From Roseibium aggregatum (GTDB lineage Bacteria; Pseudomonadota; Alphaproteobacteria; Rhizobiales; Stappiaceae): 64,000 nt of DNA. The stretch lies in assembly GCF_014692675.1 (NCBI RefSeq), contig NZ_JABFCZ010000002.1, forward strand, positions 1 to 64,000. The letters run 5' to 3'. Within the stretch, counting starts at the first letter, position 1; each line of letters begins with the position of its first letter. Positions 9,905 through 18,363 of this stretch are shown here, piece after piece. The position numbers and the translations under genes were made by a program. The notes beneath the pieces were generated by a model. The model worked only from the letters and a program-made list of their open reading frames with translations, was not told where the DNA came from and did no database searches.

Positions 9905-9918
9905 CGGACAGGTGTCCG
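9905..9918. promoter_or_regulatory. Candidate TetR operator
   Basis: CGGACA-gg-TGTCCG is a perfect inverted repeat with 6 bp arms, midway between the tetR-like gene and the hydroxylase gene. Size and symmetry suit a TetR-family dimer. Inferred from position and symmetry. Confidence 0.5.
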
Positions 9919-9954
9919 GAATATCAATCCCTGCAATTTCGAGGATGACACACC

Positions 9955-10887
9955 ATGCAGCAAGACGGCATTTTCCCAGATAGCTTTCCCGAAGACAGCT
10001 TCCCACGGGACAATCTTCTCCGGCGAGTTCTGCGCTATGGGCTTTATCCCGCTTCCTGGGCGTGGATCCTCTTTGGTCTCTGGACCTTTCTGCGAATGGA
10101 TGTGGGCGAGCGACCCGCCTGGATCCTGATCACCCTGCCGTTGCTTCTCACCTATCTCGTTCTGGAAATCACTCTGCCGCTTGATCGGCGCTGGTCCATG
10201 CGCTGGCGTAACCTGTTGCCGGACGTTACCTATATTGTGCTTGCCGGCGGCTCGCTTGGCCTGCTGTCGGCGGCGCTGGCCCTGGTGTCAATCACCATTT
10301 CCGGCCATGCGGACGGACCGGCGCGGGACTGGCCGCTGTGGATTCAGGTGCCGGTCCTGTTTCTCGTGTTCGAGTTCATGAACTACTGGATCCACCGGGC
10401 CATGCACGAAATGCGCGGACCGATCGGGCGACTGCTCTGGCACATCCATGCCGCCCACCATCTGCCACGCGGGCTCTACCTGCTGATGCATGCTGTCTCC
10501 CACCCGCTCAACGCGGTCATCATTCAGGGCTTCGCGATCATCCTGCCGATCTGGTTCATGGGTTACACGCCGGAGGCGGTGCTGATCTTTCTGGTGGTGA
10601 ATGCTTTTCACGGCATCATCAGTCATTTCAACGTTGATATGCGCCTGGGGCTCGCCAACTACCTCTTCATCGGCCCCGAAACCCACCGCTATCACCATTC
10701 CGCCGACGTGGCCGAGGCCAAGAACTACGGCGCGGTGATCTCCCTCTGGGACCAGCTCTTCGGCACCTTCATCTACCGCCCGGGGGCGACGCCGGAGGAA
10801 CTGGGCACCGACCCTGCCGCCGGACTGCCGGATTATTGGAAGGTGCTGTCGGTGCTGGCTTTGCCGATGAGACGGTGGGACAGTTAA
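9955..10887 (+). CDS. Fatty acid hydroxylase / sterol desaturase family membrane enzyme
   Basis: 310 residues, integral membrane di-iron oxygenase. Four or more hydrophobic segments surround the family's histidine boxes: His147-x3-His151 (HRAMHE), His163/His165 with His168-His169 (HIHAAHH), His180/His183 (HAVSH) and His244-His247-His248 (HRYHH). These ligate the di-iron centre that hydroxylates or desaturates a lipid chain. The start ATG at 9955 follows GAGGATG. It is divergent from the TetR regulator and probably controlled by the palindrome between them. Substrate (hopanoid, ornithine lipid, carotenoid or fatty acid) cannot be told from sequence. Confidence 0.88.
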   Translation: MQQDGIFPDSFPEDSFPRDNLLRRVLRYGLYPASWAWILFGLWTFLRMDVGERPAWILITLPLLLTYLVLEITLPLDRRWSMRWRNLLPDVTYIVLAGGSLGLLSAALALVSITISGHADGPARDWPLWIQVPVLFLVFEFMNYWIHRAMHEMRGPIGRLLWHIHAAHHLPRGLYLLMHAVSHPLNAVIIQGFAIILPIWFMGYTPEAVLIFLVVNAFHGIISHFNVDMRLGLANYLFIGPETHRYHHSADVAEAKNYGAVISLWDQLFGTFIYRPGATPEELGTDPAAGLPDYWKVLSVLALPMRRWDS

Positions 10888-10919
10888 GTGCCTCACTTGC
10901 AAGCTATCGACGCCAGTCC

Positions 10920-11807
10920 CTATTCCCGATCGGCATGAGCCTTCCAGTGGCGGTAGGCAGTTGTGTGGTCGGCGGGGCCGTCAGCGGCCTTAAGGGCTTC
11001 GTCCCACCAGCGGTCGGTCTGGGCGACCAAGGGCAGGTCCGCGCCGAGATCGCGGGACAGTTGCGCGGCAATGCCGACATCCTTGGCGAGCAGCGCTAGC
11101 GCGAAGCCCGACGCAAAGCGTCCGCTGAGGACTTCGCCGGGGATTGTCATCTCGGTGGAGAAATTGCGCCCGGTGGAGACGTTCATGATCTCCACCGCCG
11201 TCCTGGGATCAAGGCCGAAGCGTTCGCCCAGGATCAGCGCCTCGCTGGCCGCGGCAAAGCCGGCGGCGGCGGAAAAATTGTTCAGGGCCTTCATGGCGTG
11301 GCCGGTGCCGAGGGGGCCGGTGGGGAAAATCTTCTCGCCCATTGCCTGGAGAACCGGACGGGCGCGTTCCAGCTGTGCGGCATCGTCGGTGCCGGCCATG
11401 ATGGTCAGCGTTCCGGTCTTGGCCCGCGGCACGGCGCCCGATACGGGCGCGTCGATCAGGCCGATGCCGCTCTCCGCCAGGGTGCGGCCGAGTTCCACGG
11501 TGGTTGTCGGTGCGGAGGAACTCATGTCCACGATCAGGCTGCCGGGGGCGAGGCCCTGCGCCAGACCCTGTTCCAGGACCACCGCGCGCACGATCGCGCC
11601 CGTGGGCAGCATCGTGACCACGATGTCGGATGCCTTGCCCAGGTCCTCCGGGCTTGCGGCCGCCTTGGCGCCGATCTCCTTGGCGATGCGGGCGGTGCGC
11701 TCGCCATCCACGTCGTAGACGGTGAGGTCAAAACCAGCCTGCGCGATGTTGCGCGTCATGGGTTCGCCCATGTTTCCCAGACCGATAAAGCCGATACGCT
11801 CCGTCAT
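10920..11807 (-). CDS. 3-hydroxyisobutyrate dehydrogenase-family NAD(P) oxidoreductase
   Basis: 295 residues, beta-hydroxyacid dehydrogenase family. The Rossmann motif IGFIGLGNMGEPMTRNI is at residues 5-21, the substrate-binding motif DAPVSGAVPRAKTGTLTIMAG at about 119-139, and the catalytic lysine is Lys173 in GHAMKALNNF. It would oxidise or reduce a small 3-hydroxyacid or semialdehyde in the cytoplasm. Its ATG overlaps the TGA of the upstream carboxymuconolactone decarboxylase-like gene by one base (TGATG), so translation is coupled. The frame stays open far upstream through that gene, but that extension is the shadow of the neighbour. Exact substrate unknown. Confidence 0.88.
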   Translation of the reverse strand: MTERIGFIGLGNMGEPMTRNIAQAGFDLTVYDVDGERTARIAKEIGAKAAASPEDLGKASDIVVTMLPTGAIVRAVVLEQGLAQGLAPGSLIVDMSSSAPTTTVELGRTLAESGIGLIDAPVSGAVPRAKTGTLTIMAGTDDAAQLERARPVLQAMGEKIFPTGPLGTGHAMKALNNFSAAAGFAAASEALILGERFGLDPRTAVEIMNVSTGRNFSTEMTIPGEVLSGRFASGFALALLAKDVGIAAQLSRDLGADLPLVAQTDRWWDEALKAADGPADHTTAYRHWKAHADRE

Positions 11808-12193
11808 CACTTCGCCTCCAGTTCTGTCAGAACCTCGTCGCTGGCGCGCATGGCGTCGACCATCATCGGGATGCCGCAATAGAGGTAGGAGTGCAGGAAG
11901 AGTTCGCGCAGTTCCTCGCGGGTGGCGCCGTTGGCGATCGCGCCGCGAGTATGGATCTTGATCTCGTGGGTGCGGCCCATGGCGGTCAGCATCGCCAGGG
12001 TCAGAAGGCTGCGGGTTTTCTTGTCGAGGACCGGGCGCTGCCAGCCTTCGCCGAAGCAGATGCGAGTGACGATGTCCTGCAGCGGCGCCATGTAGTCGGA
12101 CGCGTTGTCGATCTGATCGTCCGCGCCCTGCGGGCCGAACATCTTGCGACGCAACTCCAGCCCCAGATCGTAGTTGGATTTTTGGTCTGCCAT
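11807..12193 (-). CDS. Carboxymuconolactone decarboxylase family protein
   Basis: 128 residues, a typical size for single-domain CMD/AhpD-like proteins. Recognisable stretches are GWQRPVLDKKTRSLLTLAML, then HEIKIHTRGAIANGATREEL and the C-terminal SYLYCGIPMMVDAM. Members act as 4-carboxymuconolactone decarboxylases or related hydrolases and isomerases in aromatic-acid catabolism. The ATG at 12193 follows GGGAGGAAAGAC, an excellent ribosome site; longer starts lack one. Operon with the dehydrogenase downstream and a divergent LysR regulator, suggesting an inducible ring- or side-chain degradation step. Confidence 0.85.
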   Translation of the reverse strand: MADQKSNYDLGLELRRKMFGPQGADDQIDNASDYMAPLQDIVTRICFGEGWQRPVLDKKTRSLLTLAMLTAMGRTHEIKIHTRGAIANGATREELRELFLHSYLYCGIPMMVDAMRASDEVLTELEAK

Positions 12194-12333
12194 GTCTTTC
12201 CTCCCTTGTGCCGCCGGATCTGTGCCCGCGGTTCTTTCTGATGATCCGCCCAAGGCCTCCCCAAATCGGGCGATCATTCTTCAAGCATGCGCCTGTCCGT
12301 CACCTCCAACAACGGCAGGACGCCGATATGTGG

Positions 12334-12350
12334 CATCGAAGTTTTCGATG
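12334..12350. promoter_or_regulatory. Candidate LysR-type operator (T-N11-A palindrome)
   Basis: CATCGAA-gtt-TTCGATG is a perfect 7 bp inverted repeat with a 3 bp spacer. It contains the T-N11-A core of LysR-type regulator boxes. It lies 40 bp before the LysR start and 140 bp before the divergent decarboxylase gene, the expected place for an autoregulated divergent pair. Confidence 0.55.
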
Positions 12351-12388
12351 GATCATGCATAATCCATTCAATTCCAGGGAGGATTTCC

Positions 12389-13312
12389 ATGCCCCGCGAA
12401 CAGCATCTGAAGACCGACTTTCACGCCCTGCGGGTTCTTGCGGCTGTGTATGAGCACGGTTCCATCAGCGACGCGGCCGATTATCTGGACATGAGCCAGT
12501 CCACGGTCAGCTACACGATCGAGCGGTTGCGCGGGGTCTTTGGCGATCCGCTGTTCGTCAAGCAGGGGCGCAGGATTCGGCCGACGCGCCGCTGCGATGA
12601 CGTGGCCGGTGGTGTGCGGGAACTTTTGCAGCTCTATGAGAGGATGGTCGTTCCGACCGAATTCGATCCGGCGCTGTCGACCGACACCTTTGTCCTGTCC
12701 TGCAATTACTACGAACGCGGCATCCTGCTGGCACCGCTGGTGCAGCGGCTGCGCCAGTTTGCGCCCAATGTGCGGCTGACGACGATTTCCGCCGATGGCG
12801 ACGGCTCGAGGCAGCTTGAGCAGGATCTGTGCGACGTGGTGATCTCTCCCATCAGCGACTATGGTTCGGGATCCTATTCCGAACAGCTTCTGGCGGAGCG
12901 GTATGCCTGTTTCGTGTCGCACGACAGCCCGTGGTGTCGCACGCGTATGGATCTGGGCAGCTATGTGGCCGCGCGGCACATCCACGTCCGCCCGTCGATC
13001 AACTGGCGACCGAAATTTCACACGGCGCTGGACCGGCTGGGGGTCTCGATCTCGCCGCAGGTCGAGGTCTGTTCCTTCGGGGATATCGACAAGGTGATCG
13101 AAGGCACCGATCTGGTCCTGACCGCGACGGAAGGGTTCACCCGTATCTATTCGACGCGCATCGTCTGTATTCGCGCGCCTTTTGACTGCAGCTTTTCGAT
13201 CCACATGGGATGGACCGGGCGGACCCACCGGTCCCCCGCCCATATCTGGTTCCGCAGCCTGTTGCGCGAAATCGCGAGCGATCTGCCGAAGCCGCGGCCG
13301 TTGGCTTTATAA
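12389..13312 (+). CDS. LysR family transcriptional regulator
   Basis: 307 residues. The N-terminal winged helix-turn-helix reads FHALRVLAAVYEHGSISDAA, then DYLDMSQSTVSYTIERLRGVFGDPLFVKQGRR, a standard LysR domain. A periplasmic-binding-protein-like effector domain follows. I choose the ATG at 12389 because AGGGAGG sits 7 bp before it and similarity starts at once; an ORF start at 12287 adds unrelated residues and would swallow the operator palindrome. It is divergent from the CMD/dehydrogenase pair and likely its activator. Inducer unknown. Confidence 0.88.
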   Translation: MPREQHLKTDFHALRVLAAVYEHGSISDAADYLDMSQSTVSYTIERLRGVFGDPLFVKQGRRIRPTRRCDDVAGGVRELLQLYERMVVPTEFDPALSTDTFVLSCNYYERGILLAPLVQRLRQFAPNVRLTTISADGDGSRQLEQDLCDVVISPISDYGSGSYSEQLLAERYACFVSHDSPWCRTRMDLGSYVAARHIHVRPSINWRPKFHTALDRLGVSISPQVEVCSFGDIDKVIEGTDLVLTATEGFTRIYSTRIVCIRAPFDCSFSIHMGWTGRTHRSPAHIWFRSLLREIASDLPKPRPLAL

Positions 13313-13345
13313 ATTCTGCGAACGCCGATTATTGTCCGGCGAACA

Positions 13346-14599
13346 CTACCGCAGCAGATCCTCTTCAAACGGGAACTGCGACAGCAGTTCGACGCCGGTT
13401 TCGGTGATCAGAACCTGCTGCTCCAGCTTCACCCCCTCCCTGCCGTCTTCCGCGCCGATATAACTTTCGACACAGAGCGTCATGCCCGGCAGGATCTCGC
13501 CGTCGTAGCCTGCGTCGGGGAAATCGCCGCGGTGGTAGAGGTAGGGATATTCGCCGGTCATGCCACAGCCATGGGCGCTGAGATAATACCGGTTGGCGTG
13601 ATAGCGGGCCGGAATGTCCCAGGCGGCCTCGGCGTAATCGCGGAAACTCATGCCCGGGCGCAGGATCGACATGTTGTGCTGCACCTGCTCGTAAGCGGTC
13701 TTGTAGAGCGTGCGTTGCTCTTCGCTCGGCCTGCCGGGACCGGAATGGAAGGTGCGGGAGAAGTCGGCGTAGTAGCCGTGGCAGCCGACCACATCCGTAT
13801 CGAGGGCAATTAGTTCGTTCGGTCCTATGACGGTGTTACCGGCCTCCTGAAACCAGGGATTGGTTCGCGCACCTGCATTCAGGAGCCGGGTCTCCACATA
13901 GTCGCCGTTCTGGGCGATGATCGACTGATGCATGACCGACCAGAGTTCCACTTCGCTCAGGCCGGGGTGGATCGCTGCGCGCAGCATTGCGACTCCGATC
14001 TCCGTCGCGCGCAACGAGGCGATGACGCATTTCATCTCCTCGTCCGACTTGATGGAACGGGCCATCTCGACCGGCTCCTGCGCATCGACAATCCGGAACC
14101 CGTGTGAGGCAAGAGCGATCGCGGCGCCGGCGTTCAGCCGCTCAAGGCCGACGGTGGCGCCGGAACCCACAAGTTCGGTGATGAGGTCCGCCGTCTCCGC
14201 AGCCCAGTCGCATTCGCGTTCGGCAATATGCGGGCCGGCGGCGACGAAGCTGGCGGTCTTCGCGGCACGGACCTCGTCCACGGTTTCGAAGCCTTCGGCG
14301 AGGTGCAGGCAGCCTGTGAATTCGAACAGGATCGACCGGTCGGCGGTCAAAAGCAGGTAACGTGAGGCGGCATTGCGCATGGAGAACACCTGCATGTTTC
14401 GCGTGCCGGTGGCGTAACGGATGTTGACCGGGTCGCTCAGGATCAACGCATCGATGCCGCGCAGGGCCATCTCCGTTCGGACCCGCGCCTGCCGGTAGGT
14501 TCGCACTGCGACCAGATCGATCCCGTCTTCCGGGCTTCTGTCCAGCGGGACAAGTTCCGCCAGATCACTGCGCTCCGCATGCCAGTCGAGTTCCGCCAT
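13346..14599 (-). CDS. M24 (creatinase/Xaa-Pro peptidase fold) enzyme, DddP-like
   Basis: 417 residues. An N-terminal creatinase-type domain is followed by a pita-bread M24 domain. The metal ligands are all present: Asp267 and Asp269 (ALDTDVV), Asp279 (YADFSRTF), His343 (SAHGCGM), Glu378 (LCVES) and Glu393 (KLEQQVL). The stretches LLNAGARTNPWFQEAG and PGMTLCVES closely resemble DddP, the M24-fold DMSP lyase of marine roseobacters. However, as I recall the DddP sequence, the catalytic Asp six residues after the metal His is Gly349 here. So it may be a relative with another substrate or an aminopeptidase. Divergent from a LysR gene; the 90 bp between them holds a palindromic operator. Confidence 0.8.
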   Translation of the reverse strand: MAELDWHAERSDLAELVPLDRSPEDGIDLVAVRTYRQARVRTEMALRGIDALILSDPVNIRYATGTRNMQVFSMRNAASRYLLLTADRSILFEFTGCLHLAEGFETVDEVRAAKTASFVAAGPHIAERECDWAAETADLITELVGSGATVGLERLNAGAAIALASHGFRIVDAQEPVEMARSIKSDEEMKCVIASLRATEIGVAMLRAAIHPGLSEVELWSVMHQSIIAQNGDYVETRLLNAGARTNPWFQEAGNTVIGPNELIALDTDVVGCHGYYADFSRTFHSGPGRPSEEQRTLYKTAYEQVQHNMSILRPGMSFRDYAEAAWDIPARYHANRYYLSAHGCGMTGEYPYLYHRGDFPDAGYDGEILPGMTLCVESYIGAEDGREGVKLEQQVLITETGVELLSQFPFEEDLLR

Positions 14600-14676
14600 G
14601 GAGATCTCCTTCCTGTCTGACCGTTCGTATCACCACAGGAACGGCCAAGAAAATTCTGGAAATTCTCATGAAAATT

Positions 14677-14693
14677 CATAACCTGTGGTTATG
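14677..14693. promoter_or_regulatory. Candidate LysR-type operator overlapping the regulator's start
   Basis: CATAACC-tgt-GGTTATG is a perfect 7 bp inverted repeat with a T-N11-A core. It overlaps the ATG at 14691 of the LysR gene and lies about 80 bp upstream of the divergent M24 gene. A second short palindrome, ATGAA-aa-TTCAT, is next to it at 14668-14679. The arrangement suggests autorepression plus activation of the M24 gene. Confidence 0.5.
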
Positions 14694-15602
14694 AGTCGCT
14701 TTCGTAAAAACCTGCCGCCTCTGGATGCGCTGGTGTTTCTGGAAAGTGCCGGAAGGCTCCAGAGCTTCACCGCTGCCGCGCGGGAGCTGAACGTGAGCCA
14801 GGCGGCCGTCAGCAAACGGGTCCGGCAGCTTGAGGACTGGCTCGGCGTGACCCTGATCGAACGGGTGGGGCGGGGGATCCGCACGACCCATGAGGGCGAT
14901 CGGCTCGTGGCCCGGGTCGGAATGAGTCTCGATTTTCTCGAGGAGACGATTGCCGATCTCCGGGCTCCGTCCAGGCCGTCGGTGCGGCTGGCGTCGATGA
15001 CCGCGCTCGCCATGTTCTGGCTGCAACCGCGGCTTCGCGATTTTGCACTCAGCGACCGGGCCTGCGACATCGCGCTGACCCTGTCGGACAAGCCGTCGGA
15101 ACTTCTGTCCGGAACCCACGACCTGGTGCTGATCTATGGCGATGGCCGCTTTTCCGGCTGGCAGGCCACGCAGATCATGTCCGAACGGCTGCAGCCGGTC
15201 TGTGCGCCGTCCCTTGCTCGCGACATCGATTCCGATGATGGCTTCACAGCCCTGAAGCAGGCCACGGGTTTGCTCGATTTTCCCCGGTCCGGGCCTGACT
15301 GGATCGACTGGGCGCAGTGGGCCCGACTTCCGGGTGCCCCCGATATTGGCGGCTGGCAGCGGACCGGGTGCGCGAACTATGCGCATTCGATCGGACTGGC
15401 GCTTCGCGGCGAGGGGATCGCGCTCGGCAGTCTGCCGTTGCTATCGGATGAGGTTCGCAGCGGACGTTTGTGTACGCTGTTACCGGAACCGGTTACCACG
15501 TCGCGCGGTTACTGGTTATTGCACCGGGATGACGGCGCTGTCAGCGATCTGGTCGCGGGCGTCAGGGACTTTCTTTTGGAGGAAGCGGCTGCGGACAGAT
15601 AG
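14691..15602 (+). CDS. LysR family regulator (GcvA-like)
   Basis: 303 residues. The N-terminus LPPLDALVFLESAGRLQSFT, then AAARELNVSQAAVSKRVRQLEDWLGVTLIER, is characteristic of GcvA-like LysR proteins. A substrate-binding-type effector domain follows. Start is either the ATG at 14691 or a GTG two codons earlier at 14685; neither has a clear Shine-Dalgarno, so a leaderless or weak start is possible. Divergent from the DddP-like M24 gene, its most likely target. Confidence 0.85.
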   Translation: MSRFRKNLPPLDALVFLESAGRLQSFTAAARELNVSQAAVSKRVRQLEDWLGVTLIERVGRGIRTTHEGDRLVARVGMSLDFLEETIADLRAPSRPSVRLASMTALAMFWLQPRLRDFALSDRACDIALTLSDKPSELLSGTHDLVLIYGDGRFSGWQATQIMSERLQPVCAPSLARDIDSDDGFTALKQATGLLDFPRSGPDWIDWAQWARLPGAPDIGGWQRTGCANYAHSIGLALRGEGIALGSLPLLSDEVRSGRLCTLLPEPVTTSRGYWLLHRDDGAVSDLVAGVRDFLLEEAAADR

Positions 15603-15761
15603 CGACGCTCTGCACCCGGATCGACAATGGTCCGTACCCTAGAGAGCTACTCGCGCAATCGTGACGATCGGGCCGAGCATGGAGCCTTTCGTTCGACGCT
15701 TCGTCTCCCATATGAACGGGGCTTTACCTTACTTCCTTCTCCTCAAGACCCAGTCCCTCCG

Positions 15762-16244
15762 ATGTCCCGTTCCAATCCCGAAATCGCCTTTGTCCGGCTG
15801 ACCGAGGTGTCTCCCGATGAGATTATCGCCCACATGTCAGACCCGCGTGTCGGCGAGCACATGCCGCTTCTGAAAGGCACGTGGGACCGACAGGCGTGCG
15901 ACGCCTTCATTGCGGCCAAGGAGGCGTGCTGGCAGCGGGACGGCCTTGGGCATTGGGCGATCCTGTACAATGGCGTCTATGCGGGTTGGGGCGGCTTTCA
16001 AAGAGAAGGCGACGAATGGGATTTCGGACTGGTGCTGACGCCCGGCAGCTTCGGGCTCGGCGCGCGCATAACTGCCAAGGCTCTTGCCTTCGCCCGTGCT
16101 GACGACCGCATACCCTTCGTGACATTCCTCCTGCCGCCGTCAAGAAAGCACTTGCGCTGGCTGGACCGGCTCGGGGCCGCCTTTGTCGGAGAGGTAGATT
16201 ATGACGGCAGTGCCTTTTTGAAGTACCGTCTGGATACGACGTAG
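15762..16244 (+). CDS. GNAT-type N-acetyltransferase
   Basis: 160 residues. Fold-level similarity to GNAT acetyltransferases of the RimJ/RimL kind: an N-terminal strand-helix region (IAFVRLTEVSPDEI), a central GHWAILYNGVYAGWGGFQRE corresponding to the beta4 strand, and a C-terminal HLRWLDRLGAAFVGEVDYDG typical of the last strands. The acetyl-CoA P-loop equivalent (FGLGARITAKALAFA) is divergent. I start at the ATG at 15762; the frame is open from 15627 but the extra residues are not GNAT-like. No operon partner. Acceptor unknown. Confidence 0.7.
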   Translation: MSRSNPEIAFVRLTEVSPDEIIAHMSDPRVGEHMPLLKGTWDRQACDAFIAAKEACWQRDGLGHWAILYNGVYAGWGGFQREGDEWDFGLVLTPGSFGLGARITAKALAFARADDRIPFVTFLLPPSRKHLRWLDRLGAAFVGEVDYDGSAFLKYRLDTT

Positions 16245-16389
16245 CCGAACGTCGATAGCGCGAAGCTCCATTGTTACATCAATGGGTCCGTGCCCCCAGG
16301 TAAATGCAACGCGTCAGGCATCTGTGATCCGTGCCGAGATCGGCCCGCGGATACTGCGGGCACTGGTCTGTCGCACTATGCCGCCGCGA

Positions 16390-17304
16390 TCAGGCGTCGT
16401 TATTCATGGAGTTCTCCCACAGGACGCTGCAGTTCTTGCCGGCGGCTTTTGCGGCGTAGAGCGCCTTGTCGGCGCGGTCGATGGATCTTTCTACCGGGAT
16501 ACCCACCTGAAGACCTGCGAGGCCGAAGGAGGCGGTGACGTAAACGGGATCGTCGGCGCCCACGAGGTGGGGGACTTGTGCCAACGCGTCGCACAGGCGG
16601 TCGATGACGGCCAATCCGTCGCTGTCCGTAGTGTCGGGGAGAATGATCAGGAATTCCTCGCCGCCATAGCGAAAGACGGCATCATAGGGGCGCAGGTTCT
16701 GCCCGATATGGCGTGCGAAGGAGACCAGAACCTGGTCACCGGCCGGATGACCGAAGCGGTCGTTGATGACCTTGAAGTCGTCCAGATCCATCATCGCAAG
16801 GCAGCAGGTTTGAACGCCCCGTTCAACGAGCGCCTGGTATTCGCGCAGGCGGGGAAGCATATGCGCTCGGCCGGGAACTCCCGTCAGCGGGTCGATGGCA
16901 TAAAGGCTGTCATCGATGTCCTGGCGGAGCGTGGCGATTTCCATGCGCAGGTTCTTCAGGGCACTGATGAAGGCCTGGTATTCCCGGTGGGGAATATCCT
17001 CTCCGTCCGCAAAAGCGCGCAACATCTTCCGGGTATGGGTGTGCATGCGCTCATGTTCCATCCCCAGTTCCCGGAAACCCGGCCGTTTGGAGAGGGCAGT
17101 TGTGACTTCGTTCCCGGAAAAATACCACTGGCCCAACCGGCACCGGTGATGCGCATCTTCGCATAGATCGCGTTTGTCCGGTGGAAGGCCGCAGATAAGG
17201 GTTCCGATCAATGCATCGAACCATTGTTCGTGATTGTAGGCGCAGCGGTCAATCTCCGCCGCGGCGGCACGCAGGTCCTCAAGATTGAGACTGTCAATAG
17301 CCAT
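16390..17304 (-). CDS. Diguanylate cyclase with zinc-sensing CZB domain (DgcZ-like)
   Basis: 304 residues, cytoplasmic. The N-terminal half is a CZB domain with the four zinc ligands His25 (AYNHEQW), Cys55 (RCRLGQWY), His84 and His88 (HERMHTH). The C-terminal half is a GGDEF cyclase whose active-site loop reads GGEEF, with the inhibitory RxxD site (RPYD) five residues before it. This is the architecture of E. coli DgcZ (YdeH), where zinc inhibits c-di-GMP synthesis. All catalytic features are intact, so it should make c-di-GMP and be under product inhibition. The ATG at 17304 follows AAGGGGA. Monocistronic. Confidence 0.92.
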   Translation of the reverse strand: MAIDSLNLEDLRAAAAEIDRCAYNHEQWFDALIGTLICGLPPDKRDLCEDAHHRCRLGQWYFSGNEVTTALSKRPGFRELGMEHERMHTHTRKMLRAFADGEDIPHREYQAFISALKNLRMEIATLRQDIDDSLYAIDPLTGVPGRAHMLPRLREYQALVERGVQTCCLAMMDLDDFKVINDRFGHPAGDQVLVSFARHIGQNLRPYDAVFRYGGEEFLIILPDTTDSDGLAVIDRLCDALAQVPHLVGADDPVYVTASFGLAGLQVGIPVERSIDRADKALYAAKAAGKNCSVLWENSMNNDA

Positions 17305-17628
17305 GACCGTCCCCTTGTACGGTTTCAGGGGCAGGTATTTTGACAGGGCTATGTCTCCGAAGTCTTAAAGACGCATTGGGCCGCACGGGAGATCATGTCC
17401 TGGTGAAGGTTGGTGTCCTGAATGTTTGGGAAGTTGATTCAAAGGTGTCTGCTAACCCGCTGTAATGGCGAAGAAAACAGGAAGTACGGGTTCTTGCTTG
17501 CGGCCGATAGGAAACGGCGCCGCCTGGATCGGTCCTTCCGGACGGAAGTGCGCGACGGCGCAGAGGGCGCCATCACAATGAGGTCCTAATCCGTCTCTAT
17601 TCCTTTGAGAGGTTTGAGGAGGAGCGGG
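17305..17628. other. Intergenic region, no gene seen
   Basis: 324 bp between the divergently transcribed cyclase and DUF1287 genes. It must hold both promoters, but I see no convincing promoter, repeat or RNA. Confidence 0.5.
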
Positions 17629-18333
17629 ATGAAACGGCGCACATTTCTGATCGGATCAGGTGTTCTTGCGGGGGGAGGCGTGCTGGCGGCAGCGGTACCT
17701 TCCTACCGGTCGGAGACGATGTTTCAGGTCGCGAATTCCATGCTTTCCGGACCCGCTACGCCTCCCGAACCTGCTCGAACCAAAACACTCCGGCAGCAAC
17801 CGGCACCCTGGGCGGAGAAGTTGATCGCAGCTGCCGAAAGCCAGATCGGAGTGACGCTGACCTACGATCCGGCCTATGTCTCCCTGGATTTTCCGAACGG
17901 CGATATTCCGCGCGACAGGGGCGTATGTACCGACGTGGTCGTACGCGCCTATCGCGATGCCTTCGGCTTCGATCTTCAGCAGGAAGTCAACAAGGACATG
18001 AAGGCGCATTTTGCCGCTTACCCGAAGATCTGGGGCCTGAAGGGGACGGACCGGAATATCGATCACCGGCGGGTGCCGAACCTTCAGGCCTTCTTTAAAC
18101 GCCAGGGTGCGGCGCGGGCTATCAGCGGCAATCCGGAAGACTATCAGCCCGGCGATATCGTCTCACAGATGCTGCCCGGCAATCTGCCCCATATGGCGAT
18201 CGTCACTCACCGCAGGTCGCCGGATGGAGAAAGGCCCATGGTGGTTCACAATATCGGTGCCGGCACGCGGTTGGAGGACCGGCTGTTCGAGTTCGAGATC
18301 TCCGGACATTACCGGTTCAACCCTGTGGCCTAG
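17629..18333 (+). CDS. Secreted DUF1287 protein
   Basis: 234 residues with a basic, hydrophobic N-terminus (MKRRTFLIGSGVLAGGGVLAA) consistent with a Sec signal. The DUF1287 domain fills the rest: IGVTLTYDPAYVSLDFPNGD, then DRGVCTDVVVRAYRDA, IDHRRVPN, GDIVSQMLPGNLPHMAIVTH and VVHNIGAGT. Cys and His residues in the same order as in NlpC/P60-like hydrolases suggest a cell-wall amidase-like activity, but the family is uncharacterised. The ATG at 17629 follows GAGGAGGAG. Ends 30 bp before the convergent phage repressor gene, so it is the last host gene before the prophage. Confidence 0.8.
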   Translation: MKRRTFLIGSGVLAGGGVLAAAVPSYRSETMFQVANSMLSGPATPPEPARTKTLRQQPAPWAEKLIAAAESQIGVTLTYDPAYVSLDFPNGDIPRDRGVCTDVVVRAYRDAFGFDLQQEVNKDMKAHFAAYPKIWGLKGTDRNIDHRRVPNLQAFFKRQGAARAISGNPEDYQPGDIVSQMLPGNLPHMAIVTHRRSPDGERPMVVHNIGAGTRLEDRLFEFEISGHYRFNPVA

Positions 18334-18363
18334 CGCAATCGGGAAACCTTGATCCGTTCAGGT

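Noticed and set aside
11808..12284. N-terminal extension of the hydroxyisobutyrate dehydrogenase-like gene to 12284
   Set aside because: The extra residues are the out-of-frame reading of the carboxymuconolactone decarboxylase-like gene; the Rossmann motif begins right after the ATG at 11807.
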